Below are positions 23,853-36,300 of a stretch of DNA of 64,000 nt, one piece after another. Position 1 is the first letter of the stretch. Every line of letters begins with the position of its first letter. The translations under genes and the position numbers were made by a program. The notes beneath the pieces are model-generated. The model had not been told where the DNA came from. It saw only the letters and a list, made by a program, of their open reading frames with translations, and did no database searches. Where the stretch lies: NCBI GenBank assembly GCA_033065855.1, contig JAVXUO010001620.1:248001-312000 (forward strand), in the 5' to 3' direction. The stretch is from Escallonia rubra (taxonomy: Eukaryota > Streptophyta > Magnoliopsida > Escalloniales > Escalloniaceae).

Positions 23853-26181
23853 TCAAGTCTTTCTTGTCTTGATGGATGCTATTGTATCATCACTTCCTTT
23901 GTCATCATCGCTATCTTCATCTTCCAAGGAAGCTAAATTTGTTTGCTCAATTTTTTTTCGCCTTCTTGTCTTCAAGGATATTATCGTTTCATTGTCTTCA
24001 TCATCATCAGCAATGTTACCTTGTAATGAAGGTATAATGTCCTTTTGAAGGCGCCTCTTCCTTTTTTGTTGAAGTTGATTGCATGAGATGGTTTTTTCTA
24101 CGTCAATGTCTTGGCTGCTCGCTTTGATGGCACTTGCTACCTTTGGACAGTCATCAATATATGTTAGCAAATTTTGTTTTCTTTGTTTTATCTCAAAAAG
24201 GTATAAGAGTTATTTATCTTACCCCACTTTGGTTTGGGCTTTTGTCCTCAGTAACATCATCCTCAAAATAATTGGCAACAGTATAATCTTCATAGCCTTT
24301 TTCAATTCGATCACGAGCTAATTTAAGTTGGAAAACATATGTCTTCCCTATAATATTCTTGATAATGTTGGGGATATCGAATAGATCTTTTTCTTATATA
24401 TCATTTTTGTACCGTTACTGATATCCATCAAATAATCAAAATTATAGAATTTGAAGAAATCAATATCATTTACCTCTTCATTAGCATGAATTATTTGCCG
24501 AATTGGAATCTGAATCATCCTTTCTGCTTCTCGATCAAATATCACAAAAGTAGTGGTACCTGTGATATCACTTACTCGCACTTGGAGTCTATACATGTAT
24601 GAAAAATTAGTATCTTGGTTAAATTTTAGAATTTTGTGAAGAGATTTGATAAATTAGAATCATTGGAAGTGTTGGTACCTTTGCACCAACTTTTTTACGA
24701 CGTTCACAATACATGGCGTTATTGTATGACTTTAATTTTTTAGCACAAGAGCATGCATTGTAGTACCACCCGTTATCTCTAACCACCTCTTGTATCGTTG
24801 CTTGACATGTACATGATAACTCCTGCACAATTGAAAAGAAGATGTCATTTTTATTTACTTTAGGACTGGAAATGTACTTTATAGTTCCTTTCAAAAGGTT
24901 ACCTGAATTCCTTGCTCGAAATTGATATTCAAAATCTGGTCGATAGTTTTTCTATTTTCCATCTTTTTCTCTTTGAGGCTCGTTATCTTAAGCACAGGAA
25001 CTACTTATATTATAAACTTGCTATCTGCTGCAGTTTTGGTGGCACGTGTGATGTGACGCACTTCTTCTATGTCCAGAATTGCATAAAACTTCGTTGAACT
25101 TATGGAAGAGAGATAGACAATATCTAGATGGAAAACAACAATTTAACAATAAAAATAAATGTTCATTTTAGTCTTATTTCTTAAAGAGTAACTTTCTTTT
25201 CTATCTTTCTTGATTTGTAGCATAGTTGTACCTCTGAATTTCTTTACAGCACACCCACCAATGATCAGAACTATTATTCTTTCCTTATGTTTTCCCAATA
25301 GCCTTTCGAAGTCTGTAATCTTGTCACCCCACACTTTTAACATCAGTTGATGTCCCCTAAACATGCACACAAGTTGTTAGGTATTCCTAAATTTCATATG
25401 TTGTATAGTGGTATAGAGAAAAAGATTGAGAGCAGATTACTTTTGATTTGTGAGTAAAAGGTCCCTCTTTTGAGAGGTATTGTAGCCCTTGCTTGCACCA
25501 ATCTCTTCAATATCCCATATCTTTGTCAATACCCCTACATAATCTGGAAAGAAAAAAAGGTCATAGAATGTTAACATACTTTAGCATAAATTTCTTTTTT
25601 GTTGTAGTTATACATTTGGAAAACGATATTCAAGTTTGTCACCTTTAAGGAACTTATTGTTATCGATTCGTTCATCCACCTTGTCGCGTTCTATAAAATC
25701 GAAACTATGCCTTGGAATTGTCAGAATGCCATCATCCGAAAGTTTAATTTTTGTTTCATGGAAGAAAGTGACATATAGACCTGCCGGTTGCGATAGAGGC
25801 ATATATGTAGCGGTCTTTTCATATTTGTTCACTTTGTATTTAAATACTATATATATGCCGCCTTCTTCTAACAAAGGAGAAAATTTGGATCGATTGTTAT
25901 TCCATATAATATCATGTATTCGATTTTTTTGTGAAATAGGATATTAGCATCAACGAAATCAAACTTTATGACATCATATGTCAAAGCAGGTGTACCTTGT
26001 TGTCCATAAGTATCAAACTAGTATTCAAGATTTCATTGTTAGATTTCGTATTAACTCCATTCCACATGCGAATGACTCTCACTTTTATCGTCCAATAGTC
26101 TTTGCCAGGTTCAAGTTCAGATATTAGGCTGGATTCGCCCGACATTGCTTTGCAGATCCAAAAAGCGAGAAGAAAGTTCAT
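23853..26181 (-). CDS. Helitron-carried RPA70-like single-strand-DNA-binding protein, about eight exons
   Basis: RPA1-like proteins bind single-stranded DNA; plant Helitrons often carry one, presumably to protect the transposition intermediate. The N-terminal OB fold is at 26181-25981 (LEPGKDYWTIKVRVIRMWNG, ending MDNK before GT). Next is about 25935-25641 (EEGGIYIVFKYKVNKY). A third piece at about 25443-25544 (DYVGVLTKIWDIEEIG) and a fourth at 25370-25200 (LMLKVWGDKITDF) follow. The C-terminal zinc-finger OB fold is at 24894-24660 and 24596-24380 (WYYNACSCAKKL, YCERRKK, LQVRVSDITGTT). An acidic/basic tail is at 24170-23853. The fourth zinc ligand expected after YC is Arg in YCER. The join in 24905-25128 is unclear and contains stops unless spliced. 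It may be expressed or decaying. Confidence 0.72.
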
Positions 26182-26469
26182 AACATAAACGATAGCTGTG
26201 CAAACATTTGTTTTTATTTATCATAGCAATTTATTTGAATGGTAAACAGAGTATACACCAACTTGTACTACTTGCAAACATCATGAGAGCTGGAATCACA
26301 AATTCATGCCAGCTATGAGATGAAGAGTAATAGAAATAGGTTTTAATGAAAAATAAATAGCCATGTCGTATGAGTTACTTTAGTTATCAAAGAAAAAATT
26401 GTGGCTAATGGTATAAAGTAAACATGAGAAGCTAGTTTGCAACAAACCAAGTGTTATGCGTTGACATAG

Positions 26470-26540
26470 CAAATTCCAATCGTAATGCAAAAACATCTCA
26501 TTAGCAAATTCCAATCCTAATGCAAAAACATCTCATTAGA
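26470..26540. repeat. Two-copy 38-bp tandem repeat
   Basis: The unit AGCAAATTCCAATC(G/C)TAATG followed by CAAAAACATCTCATT occurs twice in a row. It lies in the Helitron just upstream (minus sense) of the RPA-like gene. Confidence 0.75.
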
Positions 26541-27299
26541 GGCACTTGAAGTTGCTCGATGAAGCCAAGACACCTAACCTGTGCAGATGGGCTGAGAGGT
26601 TTTGTACTGATCCTGTGTTCGTTTAATCCAAGCCTCATCCTGTGTTCTAGTTTTTCATTTAAGTGTTAATAACTTATGGTTTTAACCACGGTGGTAGAAT
26701 TTTTTTTTGGCACTTTTCTTGATCAATATCCATATTTTGCAATTATTGGTTGTTTCTAAAAATCGTTTCTCTTGATGTTTATATGTATGTTGCAACTCAT
26801 TCAAGTTATATTGACATTCTTTCGTACCTTTAGCGACTAATAATAGGACATTCGATTTTTTTTAATCGCTAACTATATTTTACAATCATATGTTGTTTCT
26901 ATTAATTAATTCTGCTGATGTTCATGTAGCTGGGAGCCTGTCACATTTCAGTTTGAAATGGATGACATCATCTGGAGCAAATAGAAGATAGTATGATGTC
27001 TCATTTCAGCTTGAATTATATTGTTTTAGTTGAAACATAACTGTGGCATATTTTGAACAATCGGTGTCTGGAACTTTTGTGAGAAACTTTTGGCACTTGA
27101 AATGTAGCTGAATATATGGTTGGGACTAAGTTAAATTTCAGCCTGAAATAAAAAAAAACCATGTGTAGCACCCTACATCTGTTCTTATGAAATTGAGCCT
27201 GAGGTCTAGCATACATAATCACCGGTTCATGAGACCTTCTCAAAGTTTAGTTTTCAGCAACAAATGTTTCTTTGTTTAATCATTAGCAATATTGCGTTG

Positions 27300-27485
27300 T
27301 GACACCCTGGAACAATTTGTATGGTTTGAACTTCTTTGAACAACTTTTGGCTCTTGAATAGTAGCTGCATCAATGGGAGGTAAATTAGACAGCTTTTGCA
27401 CATTGGAACAATCTGTGTGGTCTGACTTCTGTCAACAACTTTTCTCTTGAATTGTACCTGCATCAATGGAAGTTAAATTAGACAG
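27300..27485. repeat. Tandem repeat of about 94 bp
   Basis: Two adjacent units begin GGAACAATTTGTATGG (about 27310) and GGAACAATCTGTGTGG (about 27404), and both contain CTGCATCAATGG and TAAATTAGACAG. A more diverged third unit may start near 27053. It is non-coding DNA between the two Helitron genes. Confidence 0.65.
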
Positions 27486-29214
27486 GTTTTAGGTTGCTTT
27501 AGCTTAAGATAGATACTCAGAGAATTGCTCTCATGAAATTCGCTGCCACATTTTTTTGCTGCTTTATAGTGACAACTCATTGAGAGTGTGTAGTTACTGC
27601 ATATAATTGTCAGTTTAAGGCTAGATGTGAACACTTTTGAGTGGGCGATAATCGAGAAATGAAGCAGTAATGGAATCAACATCACCTAAGACGTATATGG
27701 CCATGAACACATGGGAATTTGTCAAGACTGAAGGCAGCATGCTAGAGTGGCTTTGCATTTACTCAGGGGCGGAGGGAATGGGGGGCACAGGTGGGCCAGT
27801 GCCCACCTGCTTCCCGGTGAATTTTCTGTTCTTTATGATATATTTTATCCTTAATGAGAAAAATGCCCACCTAAAATTTTTAAAAATGTTCAAAATAGAT
27901 ATATTTTTAGTCACTTTATATGTTAAGCTATATGAAAATTTCTAAAAACAGTTAAAAACAAAAAAAAAATTTAGCCATTAGAAATACTAAACTTACTAAA
28001 TAAAAAAAGTTCTACGCTTAAAGTCAACACAGTTAAATCCTTTATTATCTATTGTTTTTAAAATTTCCCTATTTCCAAGCCTGAAAGCCACATAATGGAG
28101 AGAGGCACAGTGCACACCGTCTTCTCAGTCCCCCCATCGGCTTTTCGCCCTCAATGCCACGGCCCATTGCCTCCACCGGTAGGTCCACCTCCGGCGACTG
28201 ACATAGTCGCATAGACGATAGATTCAATTACGAAAAAATGGTTAAAGTCGTGATGTATTACTCGAATCATCAATTCATTTCTTCCTCCTTTGCCGATTCA
28301 TCATGGTGTATTTGCAGTGACACTCTTCTCATATTTTCTCTCCCAAATTATCAGTGTCTCGCCTAATTTTCTCCACTGTAAGACCCCAAATAACTAGTAA
28401 TTAAATTATGGTTATATTTAGAGTATCTTTGTAAATTTAATTATTTTTGGGGTATTTTAGAATAAGTAATGAATATTTAGGGGTCTTTTAATTATTTATC
28501 AAACTTAGAGACTTTTAAGGGCTAGCCAAGTCAGTTTACGATATATTCAGTTTTGGTTACAGAGAAATAGAAGAAGGAGGAAACTAGGGTTTTGGAGGAT
28601 TGCAATCTTCTGTGCAAAATTGGTAAGATTCTTGAACCCACTTTTGATTATAAGGATGAATTAGATGATATTAGAATTGTGATTGTTAAGATTTTAACGT
28701 AAGTGGGTTAATTATAATATCTAGGTTTTGAGGTTTTCGGAAGCGATCGCAATTTGGTAAAGACTATTATATAAATTTGAGGTAAGGGTTACATATACTA
28801 TATCTGCGTCAATCTATTCAAAATTCTGTCGATGCTTACAATTCAGTTGGGAAAATTGATATTCGTTCGATTAACGTGTTAAAGCTACACTTCTTTTGTT
28901 AATTGCAGTGCTGTGTAGGGTTGTTTCGTTGTCCTTTTGTTTAGTTGTCCTTGTACTGCCAGTACAGTGTAGAATCGTGTGCCTTCTTGTATTTTTCCTT
29001 TGCTGTTCGTTCACATGACTAAAATGATTACTCTGTTGTTCAGTTTAAAATGCTTGGGAAGGTACCGTTTCTCTTTGATTTTGGTACTGGTTCTTTTCAT
29101 TTTTGCAGTCGTGTCATTAATGCTCCAAGGCATTCAGTCAGCACTTTTGAACCCAAATCGATTTATGTGTCCTGTCCATGTATTAGAAATGGGTTGTTGA
29201 AAACAACTATTATT

Positions 29215-30121
29215 GTCATGGACATGGTGCAAACTACTGAAGATCAGAGACATTTTTGCAAAATTTTTTTGCTATCAGGTGGGTAATGGGAACACAATAT
29301 GGTTATGGAAAGACAGATGGCTATACAATGATCCAGTGATAGAAAGATATGGACAAAGAATAGTATATGATTCAGGTATGCAGTTGGAAGCAAAAGTTTG
29401 TGAGATTATACAAGATGAGAATTGGCAGCTCCCAACTCTGAGATCTCAGGCTCTAAGAGAACTTAACTCTGCTATTGTTGGAACTCCGAGACCTAACACC
29501 ATGGTACAAGATAAGGTGATATGGAATCTGCATCCTAGCAGGCAATTTACAATTAAATCTGCATGGGAGGGAATCAGATCTAAAGCTGCAGAAGCAAAAT
29601 GGTGGAAGCTGATTTGGTTTCCTGGGCATATACCAAAATGTGCAGTGATGCTATGGCTATTATGCAATGGAGGAATGAGAACAAAAACTAAGCTGAAAGC
29701 CTGGAACCTTGTATCAGATGACTATTGTGTACTGTGTTCTGGAAACTCAGAATCTGAGGGACATTTATTCTGGCAGTGTTCTTTCACTCAAGGTTTGTGG
29801 GGGTTGGTTATGAGCAAACTCTCACTGGATCTAAAACTGAATTCATGGAAGGATATGCTTGAGTTTGCCTGCAAGAAATTTCGAGGGAAGAGTTTCAAAG
29901 CAAAAATGTGCAAATTAGCATTGGCTGTCACCTGTTATGGAATCTGGCAAGAAAGAAATGCACGAATTTTCAACAATCAAGCAACTTCAATACAGGGGTG
30001 CATGTGTGTAATCCAACAATGGGTAAGGTATCGAACCTACAGTTGGGGAAAAGCTCCAGCAAGTGTAAAAAATGTGGACTTATGTACAGCTTGGGAAATC
30101 GATAAAAGGATTTTACTGTAG
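29215..30121 (+). pseudogene. LINE ORF2 C-terminal part (zinc-binding RVT domain)
   Basis: The open frame has no true start: it enters at the truncation point as SWTWCKLLK. It contains VGNGNTIWLWKDRW, VIWNLHPSRQFTIKSAW, WFPGHIPKCAVMLWLL and CVLCSGNSESEGHLFWQC, the pattern of the zf-RVT domain found after the reverse transcriptase of plant LINEs. It ends with WQERNARIF and a stop at 30119-30121. The reverse transcriptase and endonuclease are missing. No internal stop is seen, so the insertion may be fairly young. Confidence 0.88.
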
Positions 30122-30251
30122 GAATGCATGGTAGGGGGAAAGCATAGACATGTGGAAATGTAGCTTTATACATTGTGTACAGGAAAATGGAAAAATTGTA
30201 AATATCTTTTGTGATTAATAATACATCTCTGGGACCTTTTACCCAAAAAAA
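29215..30251 (+). mobile_element. 5'-truncated LINE with 15-bp target duplication and poly(A)
   Basis: The 15-bp sequence AAAACAACTATTATT flanks it exactly (29200-29214 and 30252-30266). The 3' end is a poly(A) run preceded by ATAATACATCTCTGGG. These are the marks of target-primed reverse transcription. Only the last part of ORF2 is present. Confidence 0.9.
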
Positions 30252-33200
30252 AAAACAACTATTATTCCAGCCCACTTTGGGCGTGTAGGATTCTTGATGG
30301 TGCTGCCACGTGTCATTTTTGGGTGATGCAACATTCCTTGTTTAGCTTTTCCCCATATTTCGTTATTTTAAAATTCTATAACCATACAAATTCGGATTAA
30401 AGCGATTCAGCTTTCGTTGCATTTGTTAGTTCGTCCTCTTCGATTTGAATCTAACATTGAGTATTTTCTAAGATCGTTAAGATATCCTACTTGACACACA
30501 AAGTTTTGATGTTTTGCGGTTCTTTTGCGTTTGAAATATGTTGAGGTCCATTGGACCCTTTTTGGATTGAACTAATATTTAGAACCTTCACGTGCTTATG
30601 TTAACGTGATGCCATGACGTGATATGGCAATTGCTACCGGTATGCAAATTTTGAACTTAGAACCTTCGCGTGCTTAGGTTAACGTGCTTTACAATCACGT
30701 ATTGCGTGATTGCATCGTATTCGATTATTAGTTCAAATATTCGAGTGTGACACTTTGACTTTGATTTGATCTTTGATACGGGTTAATATCCCGAAATGAG
30801 AATTGTCGTGCTAAATTATTTTTCGTCTATGCACTTTGTTTCCATATGTTCTTTTTGACTCAGCTACATGTTATTGACTACCTACGTTGTATTCCGTGGA
30901 TGTGTTTGTGTGATCTTTGCTGGGCTTTGTGCTCACCCCCCCTTCTCCTCCCATTTCAGGTAATTAAGCTGAGACCAAGGTAGAAGAGTTAGCTATATGA
31001 ATGAGCTTGGATTTGTTCTTAGATTTTAGACTCTCTTTAGTCACTTGAGAATAAGGATTTTGTAATAGTTTGATTAAGTAACTTTTGAAATCTCAGTTCC
31101 TGAGAAGTAATTACTGTTATGAGAATTTCCGCTGCATTTATTAGACATTGATGGTTAATGCAACTGTTATTGCTTTGGAATATGTTTAGAGCTATGATTA
31201 CCTCTTAAGGTTATTTTCTTGGTAAATGCTTTGGTATTATATTTCTGGTAAGCAGGAATATTTTGAAATAGTATACGTAGGTCCGCCTCCGGGTCGGGGG
31301 TGTGAGAGTACAGTCCCTTTAGCTTAAAAATCATAAAAAGCCCTTTTTCCCCCAAATATAAAGCCACTTTTCTTCCACTGATTATTGGAATTGCTCTACT
31401 ACCTCCATGCAGTCGCAAACCCTAATCTTCCACCTTGAAAGCAAAGTAAGATCTAGACTTCTGGTGTTTATTATTAGAATTTCTAATTCCTTGAACTTGA
31501 ACCCTTTTCGTTTTGTTTCAAATTAGAATTTGATAATTGAGTTTTGGAACTTGCAAGTCCCTATTCGGAATTGAGACCGCTAGTGGGATTCTTAATTTCA
31601 GATTGAGATTTTAGATTTTTATTTTCATATTGCAATTGCTACTCGTGGGGGGTGGTGTATAGGTTTCAGATTGAGGTTTGTTGGGATTTTTTATTTTGAT
31701 TTTGAGAGATAGACAATTGCTGCTTGTGGTTGCAATTAGGAAGTAAGAATTTGGCATTTGGTAGAATTTAGCACTGAATTTGGCAATTGGGGTTTGAGAA
31801 TTTGGAGCTTTCATGAACAAGTTGAATATACTGCCCATCTGACGAATTGGGAAGTTCGAGTTATCGGATTGGAGTTCTTGTTTCTTGTCTCTTTGGCCCA
31901 TATTCATCAGTTTGTTACGTTTAACTCATCGACGAAGGAATTTTAAGACGAAAAAAATTTGGCTATTAAGTGCCCACCTTGAACTAAGTTTCTGACTCCG
32001 CCACTGCATTTACTGTATTAGAGACCAAAAAGGACGTAAATTATGGAGTTGCAAGGGTAATAGTACAACCTTTTTTGTGTTACTTTTCTGCTAACAACCC
32101 AAGCATTTGTTGCGGCATTAGTATGGCATACCATTTAGCAATTCATGGTCACAAGTGTACATATGATTCTCCTGGGAGAAGTATATAAAATGCAAAACAA
32201 AAATAACCTATCGACTCACCTGATACATAAGAGTGTATTGAACTAACTTCTTCTTGGAAAAACTGCATTGGAAATGACTGTATAAGTACCAAGAACTATT
32301 GTAGATAACCTATGTCATTTGAGATTCTAAAGTAATAGTCTCAAAAATAGGAAAAATAAAAAAGATCTATCCTAGCTATGTGCTTTGCTTTCAGACTATT
32401 GAAGGTACAAACTATTCATGTGGCAGATGACAATTTATATACTTACTTTTCAATTGGTTGTACTGTTGTACACAATCTGCAAATGTTGCCCTTGTTAGTT
32501 TTAGAAAATAGAGTTAAATGACTAATCTAGCATCTAAGCATGTACTGTTTCGGGACCAGGTTGTACATTTGATAATTAACAGCTGGCGCAAAAACTTCCT
32601 AACTCTAATGCACGCTAAACAGATGTACTCAAATGAGTCTCCTACGGGAATTATACATGTAAACATCAAATAACCTATGAACTCACCAGCTACATCAGTA
32701 CGAAGGCTGTTGAACTTAACTGTGCTTGGGCAAGCTGCATTAAGAAAGAAATATAAATAATAAGATCTATCCAAAGTAGAGTATGTCGTACAATCTTGTA
32801 GCTTCATTCTTTTACCTAATGAACTATGATTCGTCATAAAAAGATGAAGTGCAAAGCAAAGGTAGATGATGAGCATTGCACGCAGAGGAATATTACTCTG
32901 AAATAATTTTAAGCTAAGAAAAGAAAGAAAGGAATACTAAAGTTATGCCATTCCAGCATTAAGCTTCAAATTTCATTTCAATGGGAGCTCCACAGATACA
33001 TTATAATACAAACCTATGGTTCATTGTTTGTACAGACAAATTTCTTCCTAAGATCTTAAACTTCTATGAAGAAACATTCTATAATTAGGAAGCCAAAGTA
33101 AATAATGCAACTTGAATTGATTTCCTGGAGATAGATGTGGAGGGTAAAGCACCAAAGTGTATCTATAGTAACTATCAATGTATCACCAAATGTGAACATT

Positions 33201-33359
33201 CCTTAAGTAGCTTACATTTGATTTTGAAGAGCACACAATTTTATCATTTAGTGACCGATGTCCTTGAGGGTACCTGTGATGGCAAAGGACCAATGTCAAC
33301 GATTAGACTATAAAACACAATCCAACTATGTACAGAGGCAGGACATTGGTACGACTGAA

Positions 33360-36300
33360 GAAGAAATCACATTAAACAAAATATAATACCACAGAAATAT
33401 GTCAAGGGGCTGTCGATAGTACCTGGTGGTAGTGCATTGAAAACGTCCTTGAAGACGACGTTCTTAGTGTAACCTTTATGTTCAGGCTTTGCATCTTCGA
33501 TTAATATTTTCAAACCTTCAGGTGAAGTCACTCTTGACACTGCGACATAGAGTTGGCCATGGCTGAAAACAGGTTTCCGCAAATATAGCCCAACGCGTTT
33601 AAGTGTTTGTCATTGGCTCTTGTTGATTGTCATGGCAAAACAAAGGGAAACAGGAAATTGTCTTCGTTTCATCACAAATGGCAAATTATATTCTGTTGGG
33701 GTCATGATTATTCTTGGAATGAAAACCTTGTCTCCTATTTTGCTTTTGCTCCCAGTTATTATTCTGCCTTCTATAACCCATTTTGCCAGATGTGTGATGA
33801 TCAGCCTCGTTCCATTGCAAAGACCCTTGCTTGGATTTATATTTCTTAAGAGCATCACAACAGATCCCGCCTTCAGTTGAAGTTCATGATCAGGAATTCC
33901 ACTAAATTTCAAGGAGTTTAAAAACTCTGCAGGATATAATATCTCTTGCTCCTCGAAATTGGTTGACGCTTTGCATATTGTATCAGAGCTCTTGTACACT
34001 TTGACGTCCCCGGGCATGGTAGAAAGAATATAAGAATTGATCTTATCAACGCTTTCATTTTTTTGAGTTAATACTGCTCTGCTGCACAAATATTCTGCCT
34101 CTTTGTACCTTTCAGCAAAGTTTGAATAAGTAGCATTAACAATATCTTGTACTGGATCACTTACGGATGGAATTAGGAATTCTGATGGCACTTTAATCCA
34201 GGAAGGGTCAGTTTCATTCTCCAGATTATATGTTGGGAGGTCTCCATTTCCAAGGTCCAAGATCCACTGACTGAATTTTTTGAGGGATTCTGTCCTGTCA
34301 CCTTGAGGAAAGTTCCGTTGAAGTCTCATATTCTGAGAAAGTAAAAAAACTTGACAATAATCCCAAAGGGCTGATCTGTTAATTGAAGCCATTACAATGT
34401 CTTCTCTTCCTTTGTTAGGCATAACTGGAAGTATTTGTCTGAAATAACCTCCAAGAACAAATGGTATCCCACCAAATGGCTAATATTCTGCTGCTGGATC
34501 TTTTTTCCTCAAGATGTCTCGCAAAGTTCTATCGACAGCCTAAAAAATATGGCGATGGTTCATGCATGCTTCATCCCAAATGACTAAACTTGACTCGCAA
34601 ATTAGTTCTGCTAGCATAGTTCCCTGCCTAATATCACAGCAGGTAGTTTCATCAACGTCTAGTGGAATTTTGAACATCGAATGTGCAGTTCTTCCTCCCG
34701 GCATTATTAAAGCAGCAATCCCTGAGGAAGCAACAGCGAGAACGACACGACCTTCAGCCCTGAGCCTTGATATGATTGTTTGCCAGAGATAAGTTTTAAC
34801 TGTTCCTCCATGTCCATAAACAAAAAAGAATCCACCGTTTTCATTTTCAACAGCATCTGCCACCTTTTCGTAGATTTCTCGCTGTTCAGTATTAAGTTCC
34901 TTGGCAAGTCTATCATGCTCTTCACGAAGCTGGTTACGATCATAAGATAACTGTTCTCGTAATAACCTTTTGTTACATTCAGCCAACACTGACGGTTCTG
35001 GAAAGGGTAGATCAGAGAAATCTTTTAGAGACCTACCATTTCGATTTAGAATCAATTCAATCTCATAGAGCGTGAATGCTTTTCTCTGATGATCAAAGAG
35101 TCACAAATTATCAGCACGGCATATGCGACGCTGCCTGTATTCAATATCATCCGACATATCTTTCCAATGCCTTTCCCATAACTGCAATGGGTCAGCTACT
35201 TCACAAAAAGTAGCATAGTCACAAATAATTCCCGTAATTGCTGGCCTGTTTGAGATTCTGCAGCCTCATCAAGTACATCATGGCACTCATTATCGTTGTC
35301 AAGAAGACCCCTGTGGTAGCAAGCTTGCTGAAAATTTGGATAGATTACCCCATCTACTGTTCGTATGTCTTCATAACATGTTGCTCCCCTCACAACATTA
35401 AGAAGCATCCGGAGATAGAAAAGCTCACCCGATGTTGGATGAGCATATACCAGTCGCCCAATTGTTTTTCCTCTGTTGCCTTGGCTTCCAAATACTGCCA
35501 TTCCATACATAATATTCTGGGAATTCACTAGAAGTCAAGGAACGCGCTTCTGGAAAATCTTTATTTGTTTTCATCCACTGCCTAAACATAGTTCCCTTTG
35601 GATCTACTCTATTTATCATCCCCGGTAAGCTTTCTGACTCACTAAATGTCACAGATTGCTGACCTTCTAAATGAAAGCTAAGTCTTTGAATCGCAGCTTC
35701 TCTAAAATGTATTGGAAACTCAAATATCCTCCGGCATGCTTCAGACCCTGATAAATAGTGACAATCGAGGTAGTGTTTTATTTCATCTATTGTAACTGTC
35801 TCACGCTCTTCAGCACCACCGTCAACATTCGCTTGTTCTATGACGATCGTGGCTCTATCAGGACCCTTGTTGATGTATTTCAATAAATACTTAATGGATC
35901 TTGCTCTGTTGCACCACTCAACATTGATATGGGCTTGATATTTCACAAGTAAATAACGGTTGTAAGTTACCAATTATCTATTTCTCAGTCGAAGTAGCAG
36001 GCGACAAAGCAAAAGATAAAATTTAGTATATGAGGAAACATGGAAAAAACATCATAAGTAACATTGACTTGTAAGAGCAAAAACCAAGATCATTCAAACT
36101 ACAAAAGTTATTTTTAAATACGACAATGGAAATTCCTATGACTTGATATTATAACTTCCAAGAATTATAGAGCTGATCTGTTTGTAGCTCTTCTTGTTGT
36201 TTGCTTATAATATTTGCCTTAAGAACTATAAAGTGCATCCCATGTTTTTTGTATACCATGCCCAACTCTTCACTTATAGTGAAGTTAAATAAAATATCCC

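Larger units (their letters stand above)
28379..31308 (+). mobile_element. Probable solo LTR of a gypsy-type element, with a nested LINE
   Basis: The block starts TGTAAGACCCCAAAT and ends near CCGGGTCGGGGGTGTGAGA. This closely parallels the solo LTR at 58380-60633, which starts TGTGAGACCCCGA and ends CGGGTGTGTGACA. Removing the LINE leaves about 1.9 kb. No matching 5-bp target copies could be found, so the exact ends are uncertain. Its 3' half (30390-30990) resembles the fragment in MON1 intron 5 at 3370-3960. Confidence 0.5.
27764..32006. mobile_element. Non-autonomous hAT element (4.2 kb) inserted in the Helitron
   Basis: It starts CAGGGGCGGAG and ends, as reverse complement, CAGTGGCGGAG. 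The 8-bp target CATTTACT is identical at 27756-27763 and 32007-32014. GTGCCCACC words lie close to both ends. No transposase is visible. It has itself been invaded by an LTR-like unit (about 28379-31308) and a LINE (29215-30251). It lies in the spacer between the Helitron RPA and Rep-helicase genes. Confidence 0.85.
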
